Shown here piece by piece: positions 27,033-36,022 of a stretch of 64,000 nt of DNA. Positions within the stretch are counted from its first letter, which is position 1, and each line of letters opens with the position of its first letter. The translations under genes were made by a program, and so were the position numbers. Where the stretch lies: positions 1 through 64,000 of the forward strand of contig NZ_JAJNCL010000012.1 in NCBI RefSeq assembly GCF_021025955.1, in the 5' to 3' direction. The stretch comes from Rhodococcus qingshengii (GTDB lineage: Bacteria; Actinomycetota; Actinomycetes; Mycobacteriales; Mycobacteriaceae). The notes below the pieces were generated by a model, which was not told the origin of the DNA, ran no database searches, and saw nothing but the letters and a program-made list of their open reading frames with translations.

Positions 27033-28271
27033 TCAGGCTGCTGTGGGTGGGCTGTTCCCGCCGATCGGGTGCTGATACGGATCGATCGAGATCGGTGGAT
27101 AGAACACCGTCTTCCGATCCGGGCCTATCTCCACTCGCCATTCGGTGTGGTGCAGCTTCCGATGATGGTGACCGCACAACAAGATCAGATTGTCGAGATC
27201 CGTTGGGCCACCATCACCCCAATGAACAATATGGTGGGCGTCGCACCACCCCGACGGTGTCCCGCACCCTGGAAACGCGCACCCACCATCACGCACCGTC
27301 AACGCTCGCCTTTGCGGAACCGTCGCTGTTCTTACTTCCTTGCCGCAGTCGAGCGGAACACCATTTTCATCCAACAGAATCCGGGTGACCGTGCAGTCAC
27401 AGGCCAACATCCGAGCGGTATCGATACTGATCGGGCCCACCCAATCCGCCCACGCACACCCGAGTTCCTCGGTCGACGGCAGCAAGTCCTTCAAGGCCTG
27501 CAGATCCATCATGCCTTTGGCGCTGGCCGTAACGGTGATGTGTGGTTTCACTCCGCCTTCGATCGGGCCCAACCCCGCCCGCTCGTGCCGGCGCAGTAGT
27601 TCGCAAAACCCATCCGCACGCCGCAACGCCGGAGTGCGAGTGTCCTTCACGCCGTCCTTCTCCGGTGTCGGAGCCGACAGACTCGACAACAACGTGATCA
27701 GACGCGCCCCGTTCACCGCATCCAGATCACCTTTCACCGTCACCCGTCCATACAAGCCCTTCGAGGCATAGAACTCGTTGCGCTCCGAATCCTCACCCAC
27801 CGGAACACCGTCCTCACGGTTGCCGTACTGCTTCTCGATCCTCCGGATCGCCGCCCGCACCGCATCACAATCCGCAATATTCTTCGACGCCAACGACAAT
27901 AAGATTCCACGAGCCTTGTCCACATCCGCCGGCGTCATGTTCTTCGGCGGATGCTGACAAAACGACGCCACCTGACGAGCCTTCAACGCATCAACATCAC
28001 CGCGATGAAACGCATCCGCGACAACAGGTTCGAGCATCAACAACCGTGCCAGGCCGACCAGCAGGCTGCATTCACCGATCTCCAAATTCGTCGAACCATG
28101 CAACCACTGCGCGATCGCCCGAAAACCCTTCCCGCCGAGAACCTCCCGGGAAAACATCTCCACGATCAACAACACCATCCGCGACTGCAACTCATGCCGG
28201 ACACGCACCAGATCCAGAACCTCACTCTTGAGATCCTCACCATCCAGTTGCCATGCTTCCCGGCTGTCCAT
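27033..28271 (-). CDS. HNH endonuclease-signature protein, 13E12/DUF222 family
   Basis: A 412-residue protein of the actinobacterial 13E12 repeat family. The N-terminal three quarters are the helical DUF222 domain. The C-terminus contains a Cys-bearing HNH finger: CAFPGCGTPSGWCDAHHIVHW followed by the second half with NLILLCGHHH. Such genes occur in many copies in mycobacteria and rhodococci and are often next to mobile DNA, but their biochemical role is unclear. I chose ATG at 28271; a TTG two codons upstream is in frame. A LexA-like box at 28285-28300 lies directly upstream. Confidence 0.87.
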   Translation of the reverse strand: MDSREAWQLDGEDLKSEVLDLVRVRHELQSRMVLLIVEMFSREVLGGKGFRAIAQWLHGSTNLEIGECSLLVGLARLLMLEPVVADAFHRGDVDALKARQVASFCQHPPKNMTPADVDKARGILLSLASKNIADCDAVRAAIRRIEKQYGNREDGVPVGEDSERNEFYASKGLYGRVTVKGDLDAVNGARLITLLSSLSAPTPEKDGVKDTRTPALRRADGFCELLRRHERAGLGPIEGGVKPHITVTASAKGMMDLQALKDLLPSTEELGCAWADWVGPISIDTARMLACDCTVTRILLDENGVPLDCGKEVRTATVPQRRALTVRDGGCAFPGCGTPSGWCDAHHIVHWGDGGPTDLDNLILLCGHHHRKLHHTEWRVEIGPDRKTVFYPPISIDPYQHPIGGNSPPTAA

Positions 28272-28284
28272 GCTCAAAGTTTAA

Positions 28285-28300
28285 TCGAACATACTTTCGA
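28285..28300 (-). promoter_or_regulatory. Probable LexA (SOS) box
   Basis: TCGAAC-ATAC-TTTCGA on the + strand. The mycobacterial SOS box is TCGAAC-N4-GTTCGA, so there is one mismatch. It is 14 bp upstream of the HNH gene start, where LexA would block transcription. Some M. tuberculosis 13E12 genes are known to be SOS-controlled. Confidence 0.7.
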
Positions 28301-28336
28301 GAACCAGAGACAAAACGGACTACTTTGAGTTCGAGA

Positions 28337-29959
28337 TCAGCCGATCGCGCTCAGGTCCCCGTGCACCGTCCGGCCCTCCAGGGTGGTGGCGAGCACCTTG
28401 ATGTCGGCCAACTCAGTCGGCTCGACATCGAGGGGATTCGCAGACAGGACAACAAGATCCGCGTAGGCGCCGGGGAAGATGGACCCGATGTGATCTTCGC
28501 TGAATAGCTGCCAAGCGGCGTTGACCGTGTGGGCGCGAACGGCGGCGTCCACGGGGATCCGCTCCTGGGGCGCGACGACGCGGCCGCTGGGCGAAAGCCT
28601 CGTGACGGCGTCCTGCATGTTCCGTAGCGGATTGGCGGGGGTGACGGGTCCGTCGTTGTGGAAGGTGAACCGTTGCCCGGCCGCGAGTGCAGATCCTGCT
28701 GCGGCCCAAACGGATCCGTATTCGGGGCCGAACAGGTCATCGACCAGAACGTCACCCCAGTAGTGCAGGTGGTCGATGAAGATGCTGACCGTGACGCCCA
28801 GTTCCGCTGCGCGGACGAACTGATCCGGACGCATCGCGCCGACATGTTCGAGGCGCAACCGGTGATCGGGCCGGGGGTGCTCCTTCAGAAGTCGTTCCCA
28901 CGCGTCGAGAACCATGGTGATCGCGTCGTCGCCGTGGGCGTGGCACGCCATCTGCCACCCCTTGACGAAGTAAGCGGAACTGATGTCGTGGATCTGTTCG
29001 CCGGTGTAGTTGGCATGCCCGTGCGTGCAGGCGATCCCGAGCGCGCGGGTTGCCTCGGTATCGAGATACGGGAAACTGGTGGCGATGTTGCCGACCCACG
29101 GCGAACCGTCGGACCAGACCTTGATCCCGATCTGGCGCACCAGGTCGTTTCCGTCGCCCGGCGATGCCTCGGTAGTGCGTGCGTCGTTGGACATTTCGTA
29201 GAGCCGCAAGCGTGTGGTGAGCAGTCCGGCGTCGGCTATCGCTGCAAGGGCCGGTCGCATCTTGGGGTCGAACGACAATTCGGCGATGGTGGTGATTCCC
29301 GCGGCGTTCAGCCGGGCGCATTCGGCCGCCACCAGTGCGGGGAAGTCGTCACCGATGGTGACTGCGTGGCCCGCGACTGCGAACACCGCAGGCATTTCGT
29401 ACGCGGCTCCGTCGAGTGCGCCCGTCGCGTCGTGGCCGTACGATCCGCCGATCGGATCGGGGGTATCGCGGGTGATGCCGGCCTGTACCGCTGCCGCCGT
29501 GTTGAAATACGCGACGTGACCCGAGTTGTGCATGATCACGAGCGGGTACTCCGGCGCGACGGAGTCCAACCAGCCGATGGTCGGGTCGGGTAGGCCCTTC
29601 TGCAGCAACGGGTCCCAACCGTTCAGAGAAGCACCGGCAGCACCTCGCGAACGAACCGTGTCGACGACGGCAGCAATTACGGCGTCCGCCTCGGCGATCG
29701 TGACAGGCCGGATGTCGACGACGTCAGGCCCGAGCACGATCGCTTCTTCGAGGGGGTGACCGTGCGGCTCGATGAACCCCGGCAGAACAGCGGCACCTCC
29801 GACGTCGACGACGCAGGTATCCGGCCCCACCAGTTCCTCGACATCCGTGCGCGCGCCGACGGCCGTGATCCGGCCGCCCGTCACGGCGAGTGCCTGGGCG
29901 CGTGGTGATTCCTCGTGCATGGTCACGATGTCGCCGTACAGAACCAGATCAGCAGCCAT
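28337..29959 (-). CDS. Amidohydrolase family 3 protein (YtcJ-like)
   Basis: A 540-residue metal-dependent hydrolase. The start (LVLYGDIVTMHEESPRAQALA) and VLPGFIEPHGHPLE (the HxH metal pair) are typical of the amidohydrolase_3 group; later motifs include MHNSGH, WSDGSPWVG, CHAHGDDA and LEHVGAMRPDQ, with TFHNDGPV carrying the last metal Asp. These enzymes hydrolyse amide bonds in diverse small molecules, and the substrate cannot be deduced. Start ATG at 29959, 9 bp downstream of the AAA ATPase stop, so it may be co-transcribed with the pssA operon. Confidence 0.85.
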   Translation of the reverse strand: MAADLVLYGDIVTMHEESPRAQALAVTGGRITAVGARTDVEELVGPDTCVVDVGGAAVLPGFIEPHGHPLEEAIVLGPDVVDIRPVTIAEADAVIAAVVDTVRSRGAAGASLNGWDPLLQKGLPDPTIGWLDSVAPEYPLVIMHNSGHVAYFNTAAAVQAGITRDTPDPIGGSYGHDATGALDGAAYEMPAVFAVAGHAVTIGDDFPALVAAECARLNAAGITTIAELSFDPKMRPALAAIADAGLLTTRLRLYEMSNDARTTEASPGDGNDLVRQIGIKVWSDGSPWVGNIATSFPYLDTEATRALGIACTHGHANYTGEQIHDISSAYFVKGWQMACHAHGDDAITMVLDAWERLLKEHPRPDHRLRLEHVGAMRPDQFVRAAELGVTVSIFIDHLHYWGDVLVDDLFGPEYGSVWAAAGSALAAGQRFTFHNDGPVTPANPLRNMQDAVTRLSPSGRVVAPQERIPVDAAVRAHTVNAAWQLFSEDHIGSIFPGAYADLVVLSANPLDVEPTELADIKVLATTLEGRTVHGDLSAIG

Positions 29960-29968
29960 GGTCAGTCC

Positions 29969-32146
29969 TTATCGGTTGTCCGCGTACGCCTGTAGGTGTG
30001 CCACCTGCTCGGGATCGAGTGAGGGACGTACTTTCTCACGGGCGGTTGCCACGTCCGCTGCCGTCACGTCGGCCGCGTCCATACTCCGACGCATGGCGGC
30101 GAGTGCAGCCTCACGCAGGAGAGCCGAGCAGTCTGCTGCCGAGTATCCCTCGAGATCGACGGCCAGAATGTCCAAATCGACATCTTCGGCGAGCGGTACC
30201 GACTTTCCGGAAGCACGCAGAATCGCTTTGCGAGCCTCCGCATCCGGCGGCGGTACGAATACGAGTCGTTCGAGTCTGCCGGGGCGCAGGAGGGCCGGGT
30301 CGATCAGATCCGGTCGATTGGTGGCGCCTAACACCACGACGTCGCGTAGCGGCTCGACGCCGTCGAGTTCGGTCAGCAACGCGGCCACGACGCGATCCGA
30401 CACCCCGGAGTCGGAACTTTGACCACGACGCGGGGCAAGGGCGTCGATCTCGTCGAGGAAGATCAACGAGGGCGCCGAATCGCGTGCGCGCTGGAACAAC
30501 TCTCTTACGGCCTTTTCGGAGGCGCCGACCCACTTGTCCATCAGCTCCGCACCTTTGACGGCATGAACGCTGAGGTGACCCGAGCTGGCAAGGGCGCGAA
30601 CGAGATACGTCTTACCGCAGCCGGGAGGACCGTAGAGGAGCACACCGCGGGGCGGGTCGACACCGAGACGCGCGAAGGAGTCTGGGTGCTGCAGCGGCCA
30701 CAGAACTGCTTCGGTGAGCGCCTGTTTGGTTTCGACCATGTCGCCGACGTCGTCGAGGGTGACGCTGCCGATCGAGAGTTCTTCGGTGCTCGAACGGGAC
30801 AGTGGCCGAATCACTTCGAGGGCACCGACAAGATCTTCCTGCGTGATCTCCGGAGAATCACCGGATTTGGACGCTCGCGTAGCCGCTCGCAAAGCAGCTT
30901 CACGGCAGAGCGCCGCGAGGTCGGCGACCACGAATCCGGGTGCGCGCGAGGCGATGGCGTCGAGTTCGAGGGTTCCGGTGGGCACGCGGCGGAGCAGGAG
31001 TTCGAGCAACGCCTTGCGTGTTGCGCCGTCCGGCAGGGTAAGTGCGAGTTCCCGGTCGCAGAGATCTTGGCCGCGAAGGCGCGCGTCGACGGTCTCCGGA
31101 TGGGCGGAGGTCGCGACGAATGCCACGCCCGGGGTGGCGACGGCGCTGCGCAGTTGTTCGAGGATCAGCGCGGACACCGGTTCGGCTGTGGCAGGAAGTA
31201 GTGCGTCGATGTCACTGATCAGCAGCACACCACCGCCGCGCACGGCAGCAACGGCGTCGACGATTCGCTGCAGGCGGGTATTCGCCTCGGTGGCGCCGAC
31301 TCCCGGGCCGTCGAGTTCGACCAGTTTGCGTGATGACAGGACCGAGCGGGCAAGCGTGGCTTTGCCTACGCCGGCGGGGCCGGTGACGAGGACGCCGAGG
31401 TGCGGGGAGGCGCCGAGCGTGCGGAGCAGTTCTGGTTCGTCGAGTGCCAGGCCGAGCCACTCGGTCAGCTTGGCCGCCTGCACTTGCGCGCCGACGAGGT
31501 GATCCAGCGGAACCGACGGTGCGGGTTCGATCGTGACTGCATCGGGACTGGAAACAAGCGCACTCGGTGTCAGTGTGCCCGCTGAGCCGGAACCCCAGTT
31601 GACCGCCGAATTCGGCTGGACGCTGACCGGACCACCGGCAGGTTCGACGGCCGTGACGGTGAGCAGTTCGGATGTCCACGCGACGCCGAAGGTGCGGGAA
31701 AGCGCTTGGGTGGCTTCGGAAGTGCTCGTACCCGGACCGAGATCGCGGGGGAGGAGCGAGACCGTGTCGCCGACGCTGACGACCTTGCCCAGAAGGGCTT
31801 GTCGCAGAACCGTCGAACTGATCGAATTTGTCGCCATGGAAGATCCGGTGACGGAGACGGATCGCGCTCCGTACACCGTCACCGGACCGACCACGACCGA
31901 AGAGTTCTCGGTGAGTCCGACGTTCGACATGGTGACGTCGTCGAGAAGGATCGTGCCCGCCGGGGTTCCGGTGGGCGCACGGCCCGCGACGGTCGCGGTG
32001 CCGCGGGCTCCCATGAGTGCGATGGCATCCCATTCGCGGATGCCCAACGCCGCCAACGCTTCGGGGTGCAAGCGCACGACCCCGCGGCGTAGGTCGGCGG
32101 CAGAGGTGTTGAGTCGAACGGTGAGGGCGAGTTCCGGCGAAGTCAC
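29969..32146 (-). CDS. CDC48-like AAA ATPase (Rv0435c-like)
   Basis: A 725-residue two-module AAA protein. Residues 1-200 form a CDC48-type N-domain (double-psi barrel pattern from LALTVRLNTSAAD). The first AAA module has a Walker A of GPAGVGKA (256-263, Ala in place of Thr/Ser) and a Walker B reading LISDID (309-314, Asp-Glu replaced by Ser-Asp), so it looks inactive. The second has GPPGCGKT (506-513), LIFLDEID (561-568) and an Arg-finger region, and should hydrolyse ATP. Its order, before pssA and psd, matches Rv0435c. Its client is unknown. Start GTG at 32146. Confidence 0.88.
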   Translation of the reverse strand: MTSPELALTVRLNTSAADLRRGVVRLHPEALAALGIREWDAIALMGARGTATVAGRAPTGTPAGTILLDDVTMSNVGLTENSSVVVGPVTVYGARSVSVTGSSMATNSISSTVLRQALLGKVVSVGDTVSLLPRDLGPGTSTSEATQALSRTFGVAWTSELLTVTAVEPAGGPVSVQPNSAVNWGSGSAGTLTPSALVSSPDAVTIEPAPSVPLDHLVGAQVQAAKLTEWLGLALDEPELLRTLGASPHLGVLVTGPAGVGKATLARSVLSSRKLVELDGPGVGATEANTRLQRIVDAVAAVRGGGVLLISDIDALLPATAEPVSALILEQLRSAVATPGVAFVATSAHPETVDARLRGQDLCDRELALTLPDGATRKALLELLLRRVPTGTLELDAIASRAPGFVVADLAALCREAALRAATRASKSGDSPEITQEDLVGALEVIRPLSRSSTEELSIGSVTLDDVGDMVETKQALTEAVLWPLQHPDSFARLGVDPPRGVLLYGPPGCGKTYLVRALASSGHLSVHAVKGAELMDKWVGASEKAVRELFQRARDSAPSLIFLDEIDALAPRRGQSSDSGVSDRVVAALLTELDGVEPLRDVVVLGATNRPDLIDPALLRPGRLERLVFVPPPDAEARKAILRASGKSVPLAEDVDLDILAVDLEGYSAADCSALLREAALAAMRRSMDAADVTAADVATAREKVRPSLDPEQVAHLQAYADNR

Positions 32147-32167
32147 CTCTCGAGAGTACGTCGTGGA

Positions 32168-33061
32168 CTAGCGGGGTCGCCGCAATCCGAGACGAGCGGC
32201 CGAGCGGCGGCCACCGACGTTGGGTTGGCGTCGGATCGCGCGGCGTTCGGAAGGCTTGATGTCCCAGGTTTCGGGACGCGCTGCCACCCACCGCTTCGAA
32301 TGCACGGCAAACGGGATGTGCACCAGGTAGATCGCGATGAGAACGATCAACAGGATGTACGGGTAGGTGATGAGTGCGGCCGCAGCCAACGTCACCAGTA
32401 CGAGCAGGCCGGCCGCCATGTGCGGCGGCACGGATACCGACTTCATCGCCAGCGTCGGGATGCGGCTGACGATCAGTGCAGCCGAGAAGAGTGTCCACAC
32501 GATGACGACGATGTGCGAAGACCACCAGCCGTCACCCCACTGAGCCGTCGCGGCCAGGGGAGTGAGGGCGATGAGTGCGCCGGCGGGAGCCGGAACGCCG
32601 ACGAAGTACTCACGTGCGTACGCAGGGACGTCGTCGTCGTCGAGCAGGGTGTTGAAACGTGCGAGTCGCAACACGATGCTGACGGCGTAGATCAACGCGA
32701 TGATCCAGCCGATGCTGGTGCCATCCAGCAAGGTCACGTACAGGACCAGGGCCGGGGCGACGCCGAAGGAGATGGAGTCGGCCAGTGAGTCGAGTTCGGC
32801 GCCGATCTTGCTGGTGGCGTCGAGCAGTCGCGCGATGCGGCCGTCGAGTGAATCGAGGACGGCTGCGGCGCCGATCATCGCGAGCGAAGTACCGGGTTGT
32901 CCGTCGAGAGCGAACTTGACGGCGGACAGCCCGGCACACAGCGCCAGGATGGTGATGACGGACGGCAGCAACCGCACCGCCTGGGTGCGTTTGGGCATCT
33001 TCGCGCCGGGTTGGGCTGTTCCCGGCTTCTTCACGGCTGACTTCATCTTCGGCGTCTTCAC
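32168..33061 (-). CDS. pssA: CDP-diacylglycerol--serine O-phosphatidyltransferase
   Basis: Makes phosphatidylserine from CDP-diacylglycerol and serine at the membrane. The 297-residue protein carries the complete CDP-alcohol phosphotransferase motif D-G-x2-A-R-x8-G-x3-D-x3-D, seen as DGRIAR, then [11 protein letters not shown]. About seven hydrophobic segments follow a basic N-terminus. The GTG start at 33061 overlaps the psd stop by 4 bp, so the two enzymes, which act in succession, are translationally coupled. The tail is basic ([23 protein letters not shown]). Confidence 0.93.
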   Translation of the reverse strand: MKTPKMKSAVKKPGTAQPGAKMPKRTQAVRLLPSVITILALCAGLSAVKFALDGQPGTSLAMIGAAAVLDSLDGRIARLLDATSKIGAELDSLADSISFGVAPALVLYVTLLDGTSIGWIIALIYAVSIVLRLARFNTLLDDDDVPAYAREYFVGVPAPAGALIALTPLAATAQWGDGWWSSHIVVIVWTLFSAALIVSRIPTLAMKSVSVPPHMAAGLLVLVTLAAAALITYPYILLIVLIAIYLVHIPFAVHSKRWVAARPETWDIKPSERRAIRRQPNVGGRRSAARLGLRRPR

Positions 33062-33771
33062 GGCAGTTGCGCGATAACTGTTTCAGCACCGATCGTGCGT
33101 TGTCCCGGCTCGACCAGGAGTGTGGTTCCGGCGGGGAAGTACGTGTCGACGCGCGAGCCGAAACGGATCAGTCCGTACGTGTCGCCGATCGGCAGGACGT
33201 CACCGACACCGGCGTAACAGACGATGCGGCGTGCGAGCAGTCCCGCGATCTGGACAACTGCCACGTCGTGACCGTCGGCGGTTTCGATGAGCATGCTGTT
33301 GCGCTCGTTGACCTCGCTGGCGTCGGCGAGATCTGCGGAGAGGAACTTGCCTGCCTGGTGAACGACCTCTTTGACCGTTCCACCGACAGGGCTGCGCTGG
33401 ACATGCACGTCGAGAACCGACAGGAAGATGCTGACGCGCGGGCGCGGCTTGCTTCCGAGATTGAGCTCGGCGGGTGGAACGGCGTTGTCGACCAGCGCCA
33501 CCTCGCCGTCGGCGGGCGCGACGACGACGCCTATGCGGTTGGGCGGCACCCGGTGCGGGTGACGGAAGAACGTGGCGCATGCGGCGGCGGTGGTCAGACC
33601 GGCTCGGCGCACCCACTTACGGTTGCGGCCGAGAGCTGCAACTCCCAGCGGGGCCAGCACGAACGGCAGGCCGGCGGGATGAAGTGGCGGAATCGCATGG
33701 CGAACCAGATCGACGATATGTCCGATCCCGGTGGGTTGCGGGGTTCCGGGGGGTGTGGGTCGGCGTGCCAC
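33058..33771 (-). CDS. psd: Phosphatidylserine decarboxylase
   Basis: Converts phosphatidylserine to phosphatidylethanolamine. The 237-residue proenzyme is of the short, archaeal/actinobacterial type. Visible features are an N-terminal membrane segment ([19 protein letters not shown]), [21 protein letters not shown], and [12 protein letters not shown] near the C-terminus, where Gly-Ser is the self-cleavage site that creates the pyruvoyl group. It is the first gene of psd-pssA-AAA ATPase, as in M. tuberculosis Rv0437c-Rv0435c. Confidence 0.93.
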   Translation of the reverse strand: MARRPTPPGTPQPTGIGHIVDLVRHAIPPLHPAGLPFVLAPLGVAALGRNRKWVRRAGLTTAAACATFFRHPHRVPPNRIGVVVAPADGEVALVDNAVPPAELNLGSKPRPRVSIFLSVLDVHVQRSPVGGTVKEVVHQAGKFLSADLADASEVNERNSMLIETADGHDVAVVQIAGLLARRIVCYAGVGDVLPIGDTYGLIRFGSRVDTYFPAGTTLLVEPGQRTIGAETVIAQLP

Positions 33772-33881
33772 AGGCTCCTCTAACTACTCGGTAGGTCTTC
33801 TGCTGGTCGCACTGACAGTACGGGGTGGTAGAGCATCCATAGATTACGTGAATGCCTTCTCTCCTACGGGCTACTGCCACA

Positions 33882-34886
33882 TCATGCACGTCCCTGCAGT
33901 GGCATCAAGTACGAGTAGTACCCGACACAGTCGCCGGTGCGTATCGCCAGCGGCAGCGTCGCGCCGCTTACTCGGATCACCAGTTGCCGCCCCGGTTGGG
34001 CCGCTGCGGCGTCGCGCAGTCGCTGCCGGTCGACCAGTACTCGGAACCTTTCACGGGGATCCATTGCACCCGGATCTACCCGGGCACCACCGTCTTCGCC
34101 GACGCTGACGACGGCACTGTCCCCGGTGCCGTTGAGCAGGGCGGCAAGGTGGTCGCCGCTCAGTTCGACCGCGTCGTGGTGCTCGCGCAGGATTCGGTGA
34201 TCGGGGAACTCGCCGTCCTCGATCAGCGGGCTGGACACCTCTACTCCCGGATACGACGCACTCACCGTGCGCGCGGAGAAAGTCAACGTCACGACGCCGG
34301 CGACGTCGCGTAACAATCGCGCGAAGGCCATGGGAACGACGGCGGACACTGTCAGAGCGGAGTGAACTTTCACCTCGGCGACCGCGAGCCGGAACTGATC
34401 AGTGGTGACAAACGCAGCGACGCCGTCGTGAATGTCGAGGTGGACGCCGCGAAGTATCGGGAACTCCGATTCCTCGTTCACGGCGAACAGCACGGCGTCG
34501 AGTGCGCGTCGTAGATCCCAGGAGTCGATGTCTACGCAGCCGGAGGCAGGTAGCGAGTCGATCAGCCGGTGAATTCGCCCCAGTTCGGCGCGGGCGTCGG
34601 CGAGACCGTCCTCGAGGTTGCGCAGATGGGCGTCCAGGCACGAATGGGGTTCCGGCCCGGTCAGGACGGCCATCATGTCGCGGATCGGAACACCGACGCG
34701 TCGCATACCGGCGATCACGCGTGCGTCGCGGAGCTGATCGTCGGTGTACCAGCGGTAACCGGTGTGCGGATCGACGGAATGCGGGACGAGCACGCCTTCC
34801 TTGTCATAGAACCGCAGCGCGCTGATCGGGAGCGCCGACGCCCGGGACATCTCGCCGATCGTCAGGAGGGCGGAACTAGTGGTCAC
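33882..34886 (-). CDS. MerR regulator with C-terminal DNA polymerase III beta-clamp-like domain
   Basis: A 334-residue protein. Residues 8-75 form a MerR winged helix (LTIGEMSRASALPISALRFYD...GYRWYTDDQL), followed by a short coiled coil (about 88-112). From about 125 to 330 the sequence resembles a sliding-clamp (DnaN) domain, with GVAAFVTTDQFRLAV (compare the DnaN pattern ATDxYRLA), VPMAFARLLRDVAG, SSPLIEDGEFPDHRIL (compare LIEGxFPDY) and a late beta-strand region ending VGYYSYLMPLQ. The fold match is by eye. Such a clamp domain may bind a ligand or clamp partner. The GTG start overlaps the preceding gene by 11 bp. Confidence 0.75.
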   Translation of the reverse strand: MTTSSALLTIGEMSRASALPISALRFYDKEGVLVPHSVDPHTGYRWYTDDQLRDARVIAGMRRVGVPIRDMMAVLTGPEPHSCLDAHLRNLEDGLADARAELGRIHRLIDSLPASGCVDIDSWDLRRALDAVLFAVNEESEFPILRGVHLDIHDGVAAFVTTDQFRLAVAEVKVHSALTVSAVVPMAFARLLRDVAGVVTLTFSARTVSASYPGVEVSSPLIEDGEFPDHRILREHHDAVELSGDHLAALLNGTGDSAVVSVGEDGGARVDPGAMDPRERFRVLVDRQRLRDAAAAQPGRQLVIRVSGATLPLAIRTGDCVGYYSYLMPLQGRA

Positions 34887-35328
34887 GGATCAATTCTGCC
34901 CGCAGTCGCTCGATGGCGCCCCTGATCATCCGGCCGTAACCGTCGTCGGCGAGTGTGCCGACCGACGCCTCGGCCTTCGTCAGATGCTCGACGGCCTCGG
35001 TGCCGCGTCCGAGTTTGCGGTAGTCGGCAGCCAGGTTGAGGTGCAGGGACGGATAGAACCCGGCGACCTGCAGCGATGCGTGGTGTTCCTGGCCTCGCGC
35101 GTCGGTCAACGAATCGGCAGCGTCGAGGGCGCGCAGGTCCCAGCAGAGCTCCTGAGCGGGATCGTCTTGAACGTCGGCCATGTAGTGCGCGAGGGAGACG
35201 ACGTGGAGCGCGTCTGGGGCGACGCTGATCTCTTCCCACACCTTCTCGAACGCAGAGCGAGCCCCGGCTCGATCGCCGGAGCTCGCCAATTCTTGTGCCT
35301 GCGCTATCTGTGTCATCACGGGATCCAT
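34876..35328 (-). CDS. Small helical protein, TPR-like
   Basis: A 150-residue all-helical protein with repeats of the tetratricopeptide type (AQAQELASSGDRAGARSAFEKVWEEI; LHLNLAADYRKLGRGTEAVEHLTKAEA, quoted in part). No signal peptide or membrane helix. It overlaps the MerR gene, which follows it, by 11 bp, so the two are probably translated together; a protein-protein role with that regulator is possible. ATG at 35328 has AGGA 9 nt upstream; a second ATG is at 35316. Confidence 0.7.
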   Translation of the reverse strand: MDPVMTQIAQAQELASSGDRAGARSAFEKVWEEISVAPDALHVVSLAHYMADVQDDPAQELCWDLRALDAADSLTDARGQEHHASLQVAGFYPSLHLNLAADYRKLGRGTEAVEHLTKAEASVGTLADDGYGRMIRGAIERLRAELIRDH

Positions 35329-35362
35329 GGAACGGATCCTGATGCCTCGACCAGGTCGAGGG

Positions 35363-35833
35363 TCAAGCAGAGGTGCGTGCAGCCGCCTCTGCCTCGCTCT
35401 TCACACGCTTCAAGGTGGCGTTCATGCCTTCGACGAGTTCGACCTCGAAGTCGGCGTTTCCGCCCAGGACGGTCTTGACGAGGAACTGCGAGACCTTCGA
35501 CGTTCCGGTGGGAGCCTCACGACGCTCGGTCACCTTGGTGCCGGTAGCGGTCGGCTCGAGTTCGTAGGACCAGATCGTGCGGTTCTCCGCGATACGGAAC
35601 GCCACCGACTTGTTGGGTTCGAAGCGGACGACCTTCGACGAGGTCGGCCAGACCAGCAGGCCCTTGCGGTTGATGTTGATGGTCTTGGCACCCTCACGCA
35701 CGGTCCCGCCGATCACCTTCATGACCTTGCACTGTGGGCTCCATTCGCCCATGCGCTGCAGGTCGGCGACGATTGCCCACACATCCTGCGGTGATGCGTC
35801 GATGTCGATGCTTGCTTCGAGGGTGTTGGACAC
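35363..35833 (-). CDS. SRPBCC family protein
   Basis: A 156-residue lipid/ligand-binding barrel of the START/polyketide-cyclase type: LEASIDIDASPQDVWAIVADLQRMGEWSP is the family's N-terminal strand-helix signature, and the GTKVTERRE strand and the long C-terminal helix are present. No catalytic residue can be assigned, and such proteins often bind hydrophobic ligands. GTG at 35833 is used because GGAGAG lies 5 nt upstream; an in-frame start at 35902 lies in the divergent promoter region. It is oriented away from the permease gene at 36023. Confidence 0.8.
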   Translation of the reverse strand: MSNTLEASIDIDASPQDVWAIVADLQRMGEWSPQCKVMKVIGGTVREGAKTININRKGLLVWPTSSKVVRFEPNKSVAFRIAENRTIWSYELEPTATGTKVTERREAPTGTSKVSQFLVKTVLGGNADFEVELVEGMNATLKRVKSEAEAAARTSA

Positions 35834-36022
35834 AGTCTCTCCAGTCGAGTTGATGCTACGTAAAGTTACAAACACTTTTGTCGATCGTAAGCGATCCGTC
35901 AATGGACCATGTGTGTCAGGTCACTGTACGGCCGTCCAACAGGGTCGTGCGGGAACACGCGCGGTGGTAGCGGACAATGGTTCGCGCACGTATGACGATC
36001 CATCCGACTGGAGTACCGAGAA

